A DNA stretch of 64,000 bases. It comes from Actinophytocola oryzae. GTDB lineage: Bacteria > Actinomycetota > Actinomycetes > Mycobacteriales > Pseudonocardiaceae. How positions within the stretch are numbered: the stretch's first letter is position 1; the number at the start of each line of letters is the position of its first letter. Location of the stretch: positions 62,001-126,000 of the forward strand of contig NZ_SOCP01000023.1 in assembly GCF_004364325.1 (NCBI RefSeq), in the 5' to 3' direction. The notes under the pieces are model-generated. The model saw only the letters and a program-made list of their open reading frames with translations. It searched no databases and was not told where the DNA came from. Shown piece by piece: positions 32,846 to 40,073 of the stretch. The position numbers and the translations under genes were made by a program.

Positions 32846-33744
32846 GCGACCGGCTGGGCCTTGCGACCAGGCACCAGGCCCAGCCGGTCGACCACGATCT
32901 CCTTGGTCGCCTTCGCACGGTTGAACGTGTAGAAGTGCAGGCTCGGCACGCCCTCGGCGAGCAGGCGTTCACACAGCTCGGTGGTCACGTTCATGCCCTC
33001 CTCGCGGAAGGCCTTCGGGTCACCGGTGAACCGGTCCATGCGTGCCACGAGCGCGGCGGGGACCTCCTCGCCGGACAGCTCGACGGTCTTGCTGAGGATC
33101 CTCGGGGTCGTCAGCGGCATCACGCCGGGCAGCAGCACGGTCTCGCAGCCTGCCGCGGCGACGCGGTCACGCAGGCGCAGGAAGTCCTCCGCCTCGAAGA
33201 ACAGCTGGGCGATAGCGAAGTCCGCGCCCGCACGGAGCTTGCTGACCAGGTACCTGGTGTCGGTGTCGAGGTCCGCGGAGCGCGGGTGGCCGTACGGGAA
33301 CGCCGAGACGCCGACGCAGAAGTCGCCGAGCGAGCGGACCAGGCGCACCAGCTCCTCGGCGTAGTTCAGCCCTTCGGGGTGCCTGACCCACTCGCCGTTG
33401 GGGTCGCCGGGCGGGTCGCCACGCAGGGCGAGGACGTTGCGGATGCCGAGCGAGGCGTACCAGCCGATGACGTTGCGCAGCTCGGCGACCGAGTGGTCGA
33501 CGGCGGTGAGGTGCGCCATGGACACGAGCGTCGTCTCGGTCACCACGCGACCGGTGGTGCGGATCGTGCGGTCGCGCCCGGAGCCACCCGCGCCGTAGGT
33601 CACCGAGACGAACGCCGGGTCGAGACCCTCCAGGGACCGGATGGAGTTCCACAGGCGCAGCTCGTCCGCGTCGTCGCGCGGAGGCATGAACTCGACCGAG
33701 AACACCGGCCGGTCACCAGGAATGCGATCCACGACCTTAGTCAT
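32842..33744 (-). CDS. metF: Methylenetetrahydrofolate reductase
   Basis: 300-aa FAD enzyme reducing 5,10-methylene-THF to 5-methyl-THF for methionine synthesis. It has SVEFMPPRDD at the N-terminus, FVSVTYGAGGSGRDRT, the NVLALRGDPPGD strand, a folate/FAD region with DFAIAQLFFEAEDFLRL, and GVMPLTTP. Length is normal for bacterial MetF. ATG 33744 is chosen. The gene sits beside lppM, the place of Rv2172c in M. tuberculosis, whose product has been described as an unusual FAD-independent MTHFR. So exact cofactor use is uncertain. It is divergent from idsA. Confidence 0.9.
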   Translation of the reverse strand: MTKVVDRIPGDRPVFSVEFMPPRDDADELRLWNSIRSLEGLDPAFVSVTYGAGGSGRDRTIRTTGRVVTETTLVSMAHLTAVDHSVAELRNVIGWYASLGIRNVLALRGDPPGDPNGEWVRHPEGLNYAEELVRLVRSLGDFCVGVSAFPYGHPRSADLDTDTRYLVSKLRAGADFAIAQLFFEAEDFLRLRDRVAAAGCETVLLPGVMPLTTPRILSKTVELSGEEVPAALVARMDRFTGDPKAFREEGMNVTTELCERLLAEGVPSLHFYTFNRAKATKEIVVDRLGLVPGRKAQPVA

Positions 33745-33831
33745 GTGAACAAGGGTAGTGATCGGGCCTACACGCGGCCTCAAGGACACCCCGCCGATGC
33801 ATAGCGCGGGCCCAACACGCACGATAGGCAC

Positions 33832-34932
33832 GTGACCCTGGAGATCGACGGCGAGATCGACGTCGCAGTGCACCGGCACGTCGAGGTCCTGCTCAGGCGC
33901 TACCTCGCGCAGCGGCGCGGCGAGCTGCCCGAGCTGGCACAGACGTTCGCCGCCGCGGTGGACACGCTGTCCGACTTCGCGCTGCGAGGTGGCAAGCGCA
34001 TCCGCCCCACGTTCGCCTGGTGGGGCTGGCGGGCGGCGGGTGGCGAGGGCACCGGGCCGCGTGCGGAGGCCGTGCTCACCGCGGTCAGCGCGCTCGAGCT
34101 GATCCAGACCTGCGCGCTCGTCCACGACGACCTCATGGACGCCTCCGAGCTGCGGCGGGGCAAGCCCACCGTGCACGTCCGCTTCACCGAGGCCCACCGC
34201 GCGGGTGGGTGGCTCGGCGAGCCGGAGCGTTTCGGCATGGCCGCCGCGATCCTGCTCGGCGACATCGCGCTGGCGTGGGCGGACGACATGTTCACCGGCG
34301 CGCCCCTGTCCGACGAGATGCGCCGCGCCGCCCGCGAGCCGTGGCTCACCATGCGCTCGGAGATGTTCGCGGGCCAGTACCTCGACGTGCTGGCCCAGGC
34401 CGAGGGCGACGAGTCGGAGGACCGCCCGTTCGGCGTGGCCCGGCTCAAGACCGCCGCGTACACCGTCGAACGGCCGCTGCACATGGGGGTCGCGCTCGCG
34501 GGGGCCGGGCAGGACACCGTCGACGCGGTCCGCACGTTCGGCACCGACATCGGCATCGCCTTCCAGCTGCGGGACGACCTGCTCGGCATGTACGGCGACA
34601 CCGAGGTCACCGGCAAGCCCGTCGGCGACGACCTGCGGGAGGGCAAGCGCACGCTGCTCGTGTCGCTCGGACTGCGCTACGCGGACGAGGCAGGCAGGCA
34701 CGCCGACGCGGAGCACCTGCGGGGCACGCTCGGCGACCCCGAGCTGACGCGGGAGACCATCGACCGGGTGCGTGAGCTGCTCGTCCAGGTCGGCGCGGTC
34801 GACGAGCTGGAGCGGCGGATCGAGCGCCTCACGACCTCCGGGCTCGCCGCGCTGGAGACCTCCGGGCTCACCGAGCCGGGCCGCACCAGGCTCGCCGACC
34901 TCGCGATCGCCGCGACCCGGCGGGACCGCTGA
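33832..34932 (+). CDS. idsA: (E)-polyprenyl diphosphate synthase (GGPP-synthase type)
   Basis: 366-aa prenyltransferase joining isopentenyl diphosphate to allylic diphosphates. The first aspartate-rich motif is HDDLMDAS (D99, D100, D103) and the second is FQLRDDLLGMYGD. GGKRIRP and HVRF (diphosphate-binding) are present. Residues before the first motif (LIQTCALVHDD) have no bulky aromatic five places upstream, which fits a C20 or longer product. It corresponds to Rv2173 (idsA2). GTG 33832 starts it. The downstream crtI-like gene begins right after its TGA, so the two are an operon. Confidence 0.92.
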   Translation: MTLEIDGEIDVAVHRHVEVLLRRYLAQRRGELPELAQTFAAAVDTLSDFALRGGKRIRPTFAWWGWRAAGGEGTGPRAEAVLTAVSALELIQTCALVHDDLMDASELRRGKPTVHVRFTEAHRAGGWLGEPERFGMAAAILLGDIALAWADDMFTGAPLSDEMRRAAREPWLTMRSEMFAGQYLDVLAQAEGDESEDRPFGVARLKTAAYTVERPLHMGVALAGAGQDTVDAVRTFGTDIGIAFQLRDDLLGMYGDTEVTGKPVGDDLREGKRTLLVSLGLRYADEAGRHADAEHLRGTLGDPELTRETIDRVRELLVQVGAVDELERRIERLTTSGLAALETSGLTEPGRTRLADLAIAATRRDR

Positions 34933-36453
34933 ATGCGGGGCCTGGACGGCCCGACCGACCACGTCGTGGTGGTCGGCGCCGGGCTGTCCGGCCTGTCCGC
35001 GACACTGCACCTGCTCGGTGCTGGCAGGCGGGTGACCGTGCTGGAGGCCGCGCCGCACGTCGGCGGCCGCGCCGGTGGCGACCGGCTGGGTGACTACCGG
35101 ATCGACACCGGCGCGTCCGTGCTGACCATGCCCGAGCTGCTGGACGAGGCGTTCGCCGCCGTCGGCTCGTCGCTGGCCGACCGGGTCGAGCTGACCCGGC
35201 TCGACCCGGCCTACCGCGCGAGGTTCGCCGACGGGAGCACCATCGCCGTGCACACCGACGCGGGCGCCATGGAGGCGGAGGTGCGCCGCGTCGCGGGGCC
35301 GGGGGAGGCGGCGGGCTACCGGCGCCTGCGTGCGTGGCTCACCGAGCTGTACCGGGTGCAGCGGGACACGTTCATCGGCGCCAACTTCGACTCGCCGCTC
35401 GACCTGGTGTCCCCCGCCCTCGCCCGGCTCGCCGTGCTCGGCGGGTTCGGCAGGCTCGGTCCCAGGATCGGCACGTTCCTGGCCGACGAGCGGCTGCGGC
35501 GGCTGCTCTCGTTCCAGTCCCTGTACGCGGGTGTCGCGCCCGCGCAGGCACTGGCCGCGTACGCCGTGATCGCCTACATGGACACGGTCGCGGGCGTGTA
35601 CCACCCGCGTGGCGGGGTCGCCTCGGTCGCCGACGCCATGGCCGCCGCGGCGACCGACGCGGGCGCGGACGTCCGCGTCTCGACCGGCGCGGCATGGCTG
35701 GAGCGGCGCGGGGACCGGGTCACGGCCGTGCGCACCACGCACGGCGAGCGGATCCCGTGCGACGCCGTCGTGCTCACCCCCGACCTGCCGGTCTCCTACC
35801 GGCTGCTCGGCATGGCGCCACGCAGGCCGCTGCGGCCACGCTGGTCGCCGTCCGCCGTGGTGCTGCACGCCGGCGTGACCCGGACGTGGCCTGCGCTCGA
35901 CCACCACACGATCCTGTTCGGCGACGCGTGGGACCGGACGTTCGACGAGATCCTGCGTCGCGGCAGGCTCATGAGCGACCCGTCGCTGCTGGTGACGCGG
36001 CCGACGGCGACCGACCCCGGCCTCGCCCCCTCGGGACGGCACGTCGTGTCGGTGCTCGCGCCGTGCCCGAACCTGGAGACCGGGCCCATCGACTGGGCAC
36101 GCGTCGGCCCCGCCTACCGCGCGGAGCTGGGCAGAGTGCTGGAGCGGCGCGGTCTCACCGGGTTCGACGACGCCGTCGAGGTGGAACGACTGGTGACGCC
36201 CGCCGACTGGGCAGGCGCCGGGCTCGCCGCGGGCACACCGTTCTCACTGGCCCACACGTTCGCGCAGACCGGCCCGTTCCGACCGCGCAACCTGGTCCGG
36301 GGCGCCGCGAACGTCGTGCTGGCGGGGTGCGGCACGACGCCGGGTGTCGGCATCCCGCCGGTCGTGGTCTCCGGCAGGCTGGCCGCGCTGCGGGTGGTCG
36401 GGGCAGGCCGTCGTCAGGTGATCAGGCGATCCCGGCACATGGCCGTCCGGTGA
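34933..36453 (+). CDS. CrtI-like FAD-dependent desaturase/isomerase
   Basis: 506-aa flavoprotein of the phytoene desaturase family. It starts with a GAGLSG dinucleotide-binding motif (15-20), followed by VLEAAPHVGGRAGG. The C-terminal FAD motif reads GCGTTPGVGIPPVVVSGRLAA. ATG 34933 abuts the idsA stop (TGAATG). With a GGPP synthase upstream, a carotenoid or quinone-lipid substrate is plausible, yet no phytoene synthase gene (crtB) is in the window. In M. tuberculosis this place is occupied by mptA, so this gene is a lineage-specific replacement. The substrate is unknown. Confidence 0.85.
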   Translation: MRGLDGPTDHVVVVGAGLSGLSATLHLLGAGRRVTVLEAAPHVGGRAGGDRLGDYRIDTGASVLTMPELLDEAFAAVGSSLADRVELTRLDPAYRARFADGSTIAVHTDAGAMEAEVRRVAGPGEAAGYRRLRAWLTELYRVQRDTFIGANFDSPLDLVSPALARLAVLGGFGRLGPRIGTFLADERLRRLLSFQSLYAGVAPAQALAAYAVIAYMDTVAGVYHPRGGVASVADAMAAAATDAGADVRVSTGAAWLERRGDRVTAVRTTHGERIPCDAVVLTPDLPVSYRLLGMAPRRPLRPRWSPSAVVLHAGVTRTWPALDHHTILFGDAWDRTFDEILRRGRLMSDPSLLVTRPTATDPGLAPSGRHVVSVLAPCPNLETGPIDWARVGPAYRAELGRVLERRGLTGFDDAVEVERLVTPADWAGAGLAAGTPFSLAHTFAQTGPFRPRNLVRGAANVVLAGCGTTPGVGIPPVVVSGRLAALRVVGAGRRQVIRRSRHMAVR

Positions 36454-36519
36454 GTTGGGATACTCCTCCCGGGCATACGCCGAACAGACCACGGACGCGC
36501 CCGGATGGGAAGTAGCACG

Positions 36520-37917
36520 ATGGCCAGAACAGCACGCCGCCTAGCCGTACTGCTCGCCGCTGGCGTGCTCGGGCTGACCGCATGCACGAACGAGGTCTCC
36601 GGCAGCGCGAAGGGGGTCGAGATCGGCCCGCTCACCACCGCGGAGGCGACCTCGGCGGCCCTGGAGAGCTTCGCCGAGTCGGCCGCCGTGCGCTACCAGG
36701 GCACGCTGAAGGCCTCCGACGGCGCCGACCTCACCGTGGACGTGACCGCGACCAGCAGCGGCGAGGTCTTCGGCACGATCACCGTCCAGGGCCTCGGCGC
36801 GAACGTCGTCGTGCTCGACAAGACCCTGTTCCTGAAGGGTGCGCCCGAGTTCTGGGCCGCCATGGCGGGCAGGTTCGGCGTCACCTCCGGCGACGGGACC
36901 GCGCTCGGCAACCGCTGGGTGAAGCTGCCGACCGTGTTGCTCGGCGTGGAGTTCGCCGACATCTTCACCCCGGACGTGGTCGCGCAGACCGCGGGCAAGG
37001 CGACCAAGGGCGCCGACACCGAGCTGACCACCCAGACCAAGCAGGTCGGGGCGGTCCAGGCCATCGAGGTCCCGGTCGAGGGCGGCACGGTCTACCTCGC
37101 GAAAGACGCGCCGCACGGCGTGGTCAGCATCGCGCTCGACGAGATCGGCTCCGCGGAGAACACCAAGGCCAAGAACGTGTCCGTCGCGGTGACCGACGGG
37201 TCTGCGAACATCGCCAAGACCTACACCGACCTCTCGGCTCAGGCGAAGAACGAGCTGGGCACCGCGGTCGACGCGCTCACCTCGATCTCCCAGGGCGGCA
37301 ACCGGTTCGACGCGTGCGGCGCGCCGAGCTGCACACTCGTCGTGGACGTCACCAACCCGGCGAAGAAGGCCGTGAAGGTCCACCTGCGTGCCGACTGGAC
37401 GGGCGACAACGCGCCGCTCGGCACGTGCGAGCAGGTCTCCGAGCCGCTCGCGCCCGGCGCGTCGGCCTCGATGAGCTGTGCCATCAACTCGCCGCAGTGG
37501 GTGAGCTTCTTCCAGCGGGCCAACTCGGTGCCCGGCACGCACCCGTACGGTGCCGTGTGGACCGCGCTCGCGCTGGCCGACCCGCCGGACGTGAAGGCGC
37601 TCGACGAGCTCGCCACGGCCAAGCCCGCCGACGCGAAGGACAAGAAGGAGTCGGACACCGGGCTCGCCGTGTACGAGATCGGCAACTCCGACGGCGTGTG
37701 GAAGTACGGCGTGACCTCGGCGCGGTACTGGCGGGACAACGCCAAGGAGCAGCTGCGGGCCTGCCTCGGGCTCACGAGGTCGGCCTGCACGTACTCGCTC
37801 GTGACCACGACGCCGAACGCCGTGTCGGCCTACGGCCTGGTCAACCAGCAGGTCGCGGCCTACGTGCAGGAGAAGGGCAAGTGCCCGGCCGGGCAGTGGG
37901 TGGGCTGCACGAAGTAG
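36520..37917 (+). CDS. Large exported lipoprotein of unknown function
   Basis: 465-aa protein with lipobox LTAC (Cys22). Residues 30-250 resemble an LppX/LprG-like beta fold (VRYQGTLKASDGADLTVDV, VVVLDKTLFLKGAPEFWA). The C-terminal half has two cysteine pairs (DACGAPSC; GTCEQ/SMSC) around an immunoglobulin-like stretch and ends CPAGQWVGCTK. ATG 36520 is preferred over 36505 because GGAAG lies at proper distance. Its likely place is the outer face of the membrane. It could carry a lipid, but this is not proved. It follows crtI by 66 bp and may be in the same transcript. Confidence 0.75.
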   Translation: MARTARRLAVLLAAGVLGLTACTNEVSGSAKGVEIGPLTTAEATSAALESFAESAAVRYQGTLKASDGADLTVDVTATSSGEVFGTITVQGLGANVVVLDKTLFLKGAPEFWAAMAGRFGVTSGDGTALGNRWVKLPTVLLGVEFADIFTPDVVAQTAGKATKGADTELTTQTKQVGAVQAIEVPVEGGTVYLAKDAPHGVVSIALDEIGSAENTKAKNVSVAVTDGSANIAKTYTDLSAQAKNELGTAVDALTSISQGGNRFDACGAPSCTLVVDVTNPAKKAVKVHLRADWTGDNAPLGTCEQVSEPLAPGASASMSCAINSPQWVSFFQRANSVPGTHPYGAVWTALALADPPDVKALDELATAKPADAKDKKESDTGLAVYEIGNSDGVWKYGVTSARYWRDNAKEQLRACLGLTRSACTYSLVTTTPNAVSAYGLVNQQVAAYVQEKGKCPAGQWVGCTK

Positions 37918-38052
37918 AGCTCGACGAGGCCTGCTTCGCGGCCCTGCCCGAGTGGCGTCCTCCGCGCTGCCCTTTGGGGTGGCTCGGGGCTCCCGTTAAC
38001 CCGTTCCACGGCGACTGCGCAAGACCGCGCACAACGGCCATCCTCGCTGGTA

Positions 38053-38073
38053 GGGCCACGGAGGTCGTGGCCC
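38053..38073. terminator. Hairpin in the gap after the lipoprotein gene
   Basis: GGGCCACG and CGTGGCCC form a perfect 8-bp stem with a 5-nt loop, 22 bp before the next start codon. It may be a terminator for the lipoprotein gene or a leader hairpin that limits the next gene. Confidence 0.5.
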
Positions 38074-38094
38074 GACGCCGTGAGAGGAACTTCG

Positions 38095-38571
38095 ATGACG
38101 GTGCCAGACGGAGCACAGCTCTCCGAGGACGGCAAGTACTGGTGGGACGGCTCCGACTGGCAGCCGGTGCCGGAGGACGGGGGTGGGTCGACCGAGGTCG
38201 GCCAGCTCTCCGAGGACGGCAAGTGGAAATGGGACGGCAGCCAGTGGCAGCCTGCCGACGAGGAGGGCGGCGACGGCCTGCACGAGGCGCTGAGCTCGCA
38301 GGGCATCGACATCGCGCCGGAGAACGCCGACGCGGGCTACGTCCAGCAGATGTACGACCACCTGAGCGACTGGTACGACTCGCTCGACGACGTCAGCAAG
38401 GCAGTCGTCGACGCGCTGTCCCAGGAGGGCGCCGACACGCTGCTGGCCGACCCGACCGTCGGCGTCGTGAACGCGGACGACCCGCTGGTGACGGCGTTCG
38501 CCGCGACCGACAAGACCCTCGGCGAGTCGCTGCAGGCGACCGGCGAGGCACTCGAGCAGGCCTCGGCCTGA
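38095..38571 (+). CDS. Acidic protein with two WDG-WQP repeats
   Basis: 158-aa, strongly acidic protein. Two copies of a short aromatic repeat, QLSEDGKYWWDGSDWQPV (10-27) and QLSEDGKWKWDGSQWQPA (about 38-55), sit at the N-terminus. A helical C-terminal part (YVQQMYDHLSDWYDSLDD) follows. The repeats resemble small beta units found in actinobacterial membrane and secreted proteins, for example DUF2510-like ones. The start is ATG 38095 with GAGAGGA upstream. It ends 13 bp before the next small gene, so it is probably in a three-gene operon with it and the MauE-like gene. The function is unknown. Confidence 0.65.
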   Translation: MTVPDGAQLSEDGKYWWDGSDWQPVPEDGGGSTEVGQLSEDGKWKWDGSQWQPADEEGGDGLHEALSSQGIDIAPENADAGYVQQMYDHLSDWYDSLDDVSKAVVDALSQEGADTLLADPTVGVVNADDPLVTAFAATDKTLGESLQATGEALEQASA

Positions 38572-38584
38572 GGGGAGATGACCG

Positions 38585-38863
38585 ATGTCTTGGGATGACT
38601 TCACCGCATGTGCCGGGCAGGACGGCCAGATCCTCTACGAGGCGGGCGAGGACGCGGTAACGCAGTTCAAGGAGATCTGGGACAACCTCCCGGACACGAT
38701 CAAGAACATGATCATCGCGGCGGCCGAGTGGGGCGGTGCCCTGCTGACGCGGGCGCTCGCCGCCGCGGGCGTCGCGGCGGCCGAGGCCATCGCGGCCGCG
38801 GCGGCCGGTGCCGGGCTCGGCACGCTCATCGCGATCATCTACGACTGCTACGACAAGCTGTGA
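38585..38863 (+). CDS. Small Ala-rich amphipathic protein with two terminal cysteines
   Basis: 92-aa protein. The N-terminal third is acidic (MSWDDFTACAGQDGQIL), the rest is a run of hydrophobic Ala/Ile helices (IKNMIIAAAEWGGALLTRAL, AAAEAIAAAAAGAGLGTLIA) and it ends YDCYDKL. Only two cysteines occur, C9 and C88, near the ends. The start ATG 38585 follows AGGGGAG. Size, hydrophobicity and neighbours recall small pore-forming or bacteriocin-like peptides, but no known family was recognised. It is between the acidic repeat protein and a MauE-like membrane protein, 4 bp from the latter. Confidence 0.65.
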   Translation: MSWDDFTACAGQDGQILYEAGEDAVTQFKEIWDNLPDTIKNMIIAAAEWGGALLTRALAAAGVAAAEAIAAAAAGAGLGTLIAIIYDCYDKL

Positions 38864-38867
38864 CCTC

Positions 38868-39548
38868 GTGACCCAAGGTGTGGCGCTGGCGCTGGCCGTT
38901 CTCCTGGCCTGCGCCGGCCTACCCAAGCTGTGGCGCCCCGAGCACGTCGCCGGGGCGCTTCGCCGTGTCTTCGTCCGGCGCACGACGTCGCAGCCGACGC
39001 TGCGCTTCGCGGGCCAGCTGCTCGGGATGTGGGAGCTGGTGCTGGCCGGGGCGGTCGTCGTGCTCGGCGGAACCGTCGTGGGTCTCGCGGTGCTGGTGAC
39101 GTTCCTGGGGTTCCTCGGGTTCGTGGTGGCCGCGGTGCGCAAGGGCGCTTCCTGCGGCTGCTGGGCTTCGCTGACCGAAGGACCCGCCGGTGGAGCCGAA
39201 CTGGCCCGCACGGGCGTCCTGGCCGCCGGTGCGGGCCTGCTGGCGGTGTCCGGGTGGTCGACCGACTACGGCTGGGCAGCGGTCGGCTGGGCGGCGGCGT
39301 TCCTGGCCGTCACCCTGGTGGTGACCGTCGCGGGTGGCCGGGTGGCGCCCGTCCGCTCGGCGAAGGTGGCCCGCAGGCTCGAGATGCGGGCCGCGCCGAC
39401 ACGTCGTGGCCGCGCGGCGGCCCGGCTCGCCTTCTTCCTCGGGTTCGTGCACGCGGGCACCGGCGCCCAGCGGCGGCGCTACCTCGACGCGCTGACCGAG
39501 GAGCACGCACTCAGGGACGCGGGCTCCGCTCAGAACGCCAGTGCCTGA
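38868..39548 (+). CDS. MauE/DoxX-like membrane protein
   Basis: 226-aa integral membrane protein with four to five helices. It has the MauE-type features ACAGLPKLWRP near the N-terminus and a cytoplasm- or membrane-face SCGCW motif. MauE proteins assist disulfide formation or cofactor maturation of small exported subunits. GTG 38868 lies 4 bp after the small cysteine-bearing gene. Its C-terminal 60 residues are basic. The 3' end overlaps the convergent Rv2175c-type gene by 19 bp. Confidence 0.75.
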   Translation: MTQGVALALAVLLACAGLPKLWRPEHVAGALRRVFVRRTTSQPTLRFAGQLLGMWELVLAGAVVVLGGTVVGLAVLVTFLGFLGFVVAAVRKGASCGCWASLTEGPAGGAELARTGVLAAGAGLLAVSGWSTDYGWAAVGWAAAFLAVTLVVTVAGGRVAPVRSAKVARRLEMRAAPTRRGRAAARLAFFLGFVHAGTGAQRRRYLDALTEEHALRDAGSAQNASA

Positions 39549-39901
39549 GCCCTCCGCTTGACCTCGCGGCCGCCCGTGGCACGCAGTGCCCCGATCGGGG
39601 TGCCTCCCGGCAGCGTGTCGTCCGGCTCGAACAGCCAGCGGAGCATGTCGTCCGGCGAGAAGCCGGCGTCGGCGAGCACCGTGATCGTGCCGGGCAGGCC
39701 CTTCACGATCTGGCCGTCTTCGGTGAGGAAGGTCGTCGGCACGCTCAGCACCCCGTCCCTGCGGACCGCGAGCAGCTGGCCGTCTCGCAGAGCCTGGCGG
39801 ACCTTGGTGACCGGTAGCGCCAACCGGTCGGCGACATCGGGCAGGGGCAGTACCTCGACCTCGGAGCCCAGCACATCAGTGGCGGAGGGAATCGCACTCA
39901 C
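39530..39901 (-). CDS. Winged-helix DNA-binding protein, Rv2175c type
   Basis: 123-aa protein with an HTH near residues 15-45 (LPLPDVADRLALPVTKVRQA) and a conserved C-terminal part (DDMLRWLFEPDDTLPGGTPI). In M. tuberculosis the orthologue Rv2175c binds DNA and is phosphorylated by PknL, the product of the neighbouring divergent gene; the same pair is kept here. GTG 39901 (VSAIPS) is chosen; the 13 upstream codons cover the intergenic region. Its 3' end overlaps the MauE-like gene. Confidence 0.85.
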   Translation of the reverse strand: MSAIPSATDVLGSEVEVLPLPDVADRLALPVTKVRQALRDGQLLAVRRDGVLSVPTTFLTEDGQIVKGLPGTITVLADAGFSPDDMLRWLFEPDDTLPGGTPIGALRATGGREVKRRAQALAF

Positions 39902-39964
39902 ACCCGCAACGATGCCACAGGATCGTGTGACCGCGCCCACCGATTTCCGTAGCGGTATCGATTT

Positions 39965-39990
39965 GGCTCGCTCCGCTCGCCGGTGAGCGG
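39965..39990. repeat. 26-nt repeat segment shared with the 62-kb array
   Basis: These 26 bases are the exact reverse complement of 62481-62506, inside the repeat array. The segment starts GGCTCGCTCCGCTCGCC and ends GGTGAGCGG. It lies in the Rv2175c-pknL divergent gap. This shows that the array's unit end is a dispersed genomic repeat. Confidence 0.75.
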
Positions 39991-40073
39991 CGAACTGGTC
40001 TTACCTCGGAAACCCGTGCCCAAATCGACCGCTTCCGCTCGCCGGCGCCACACGCTTCCGTACCATCACGGAC

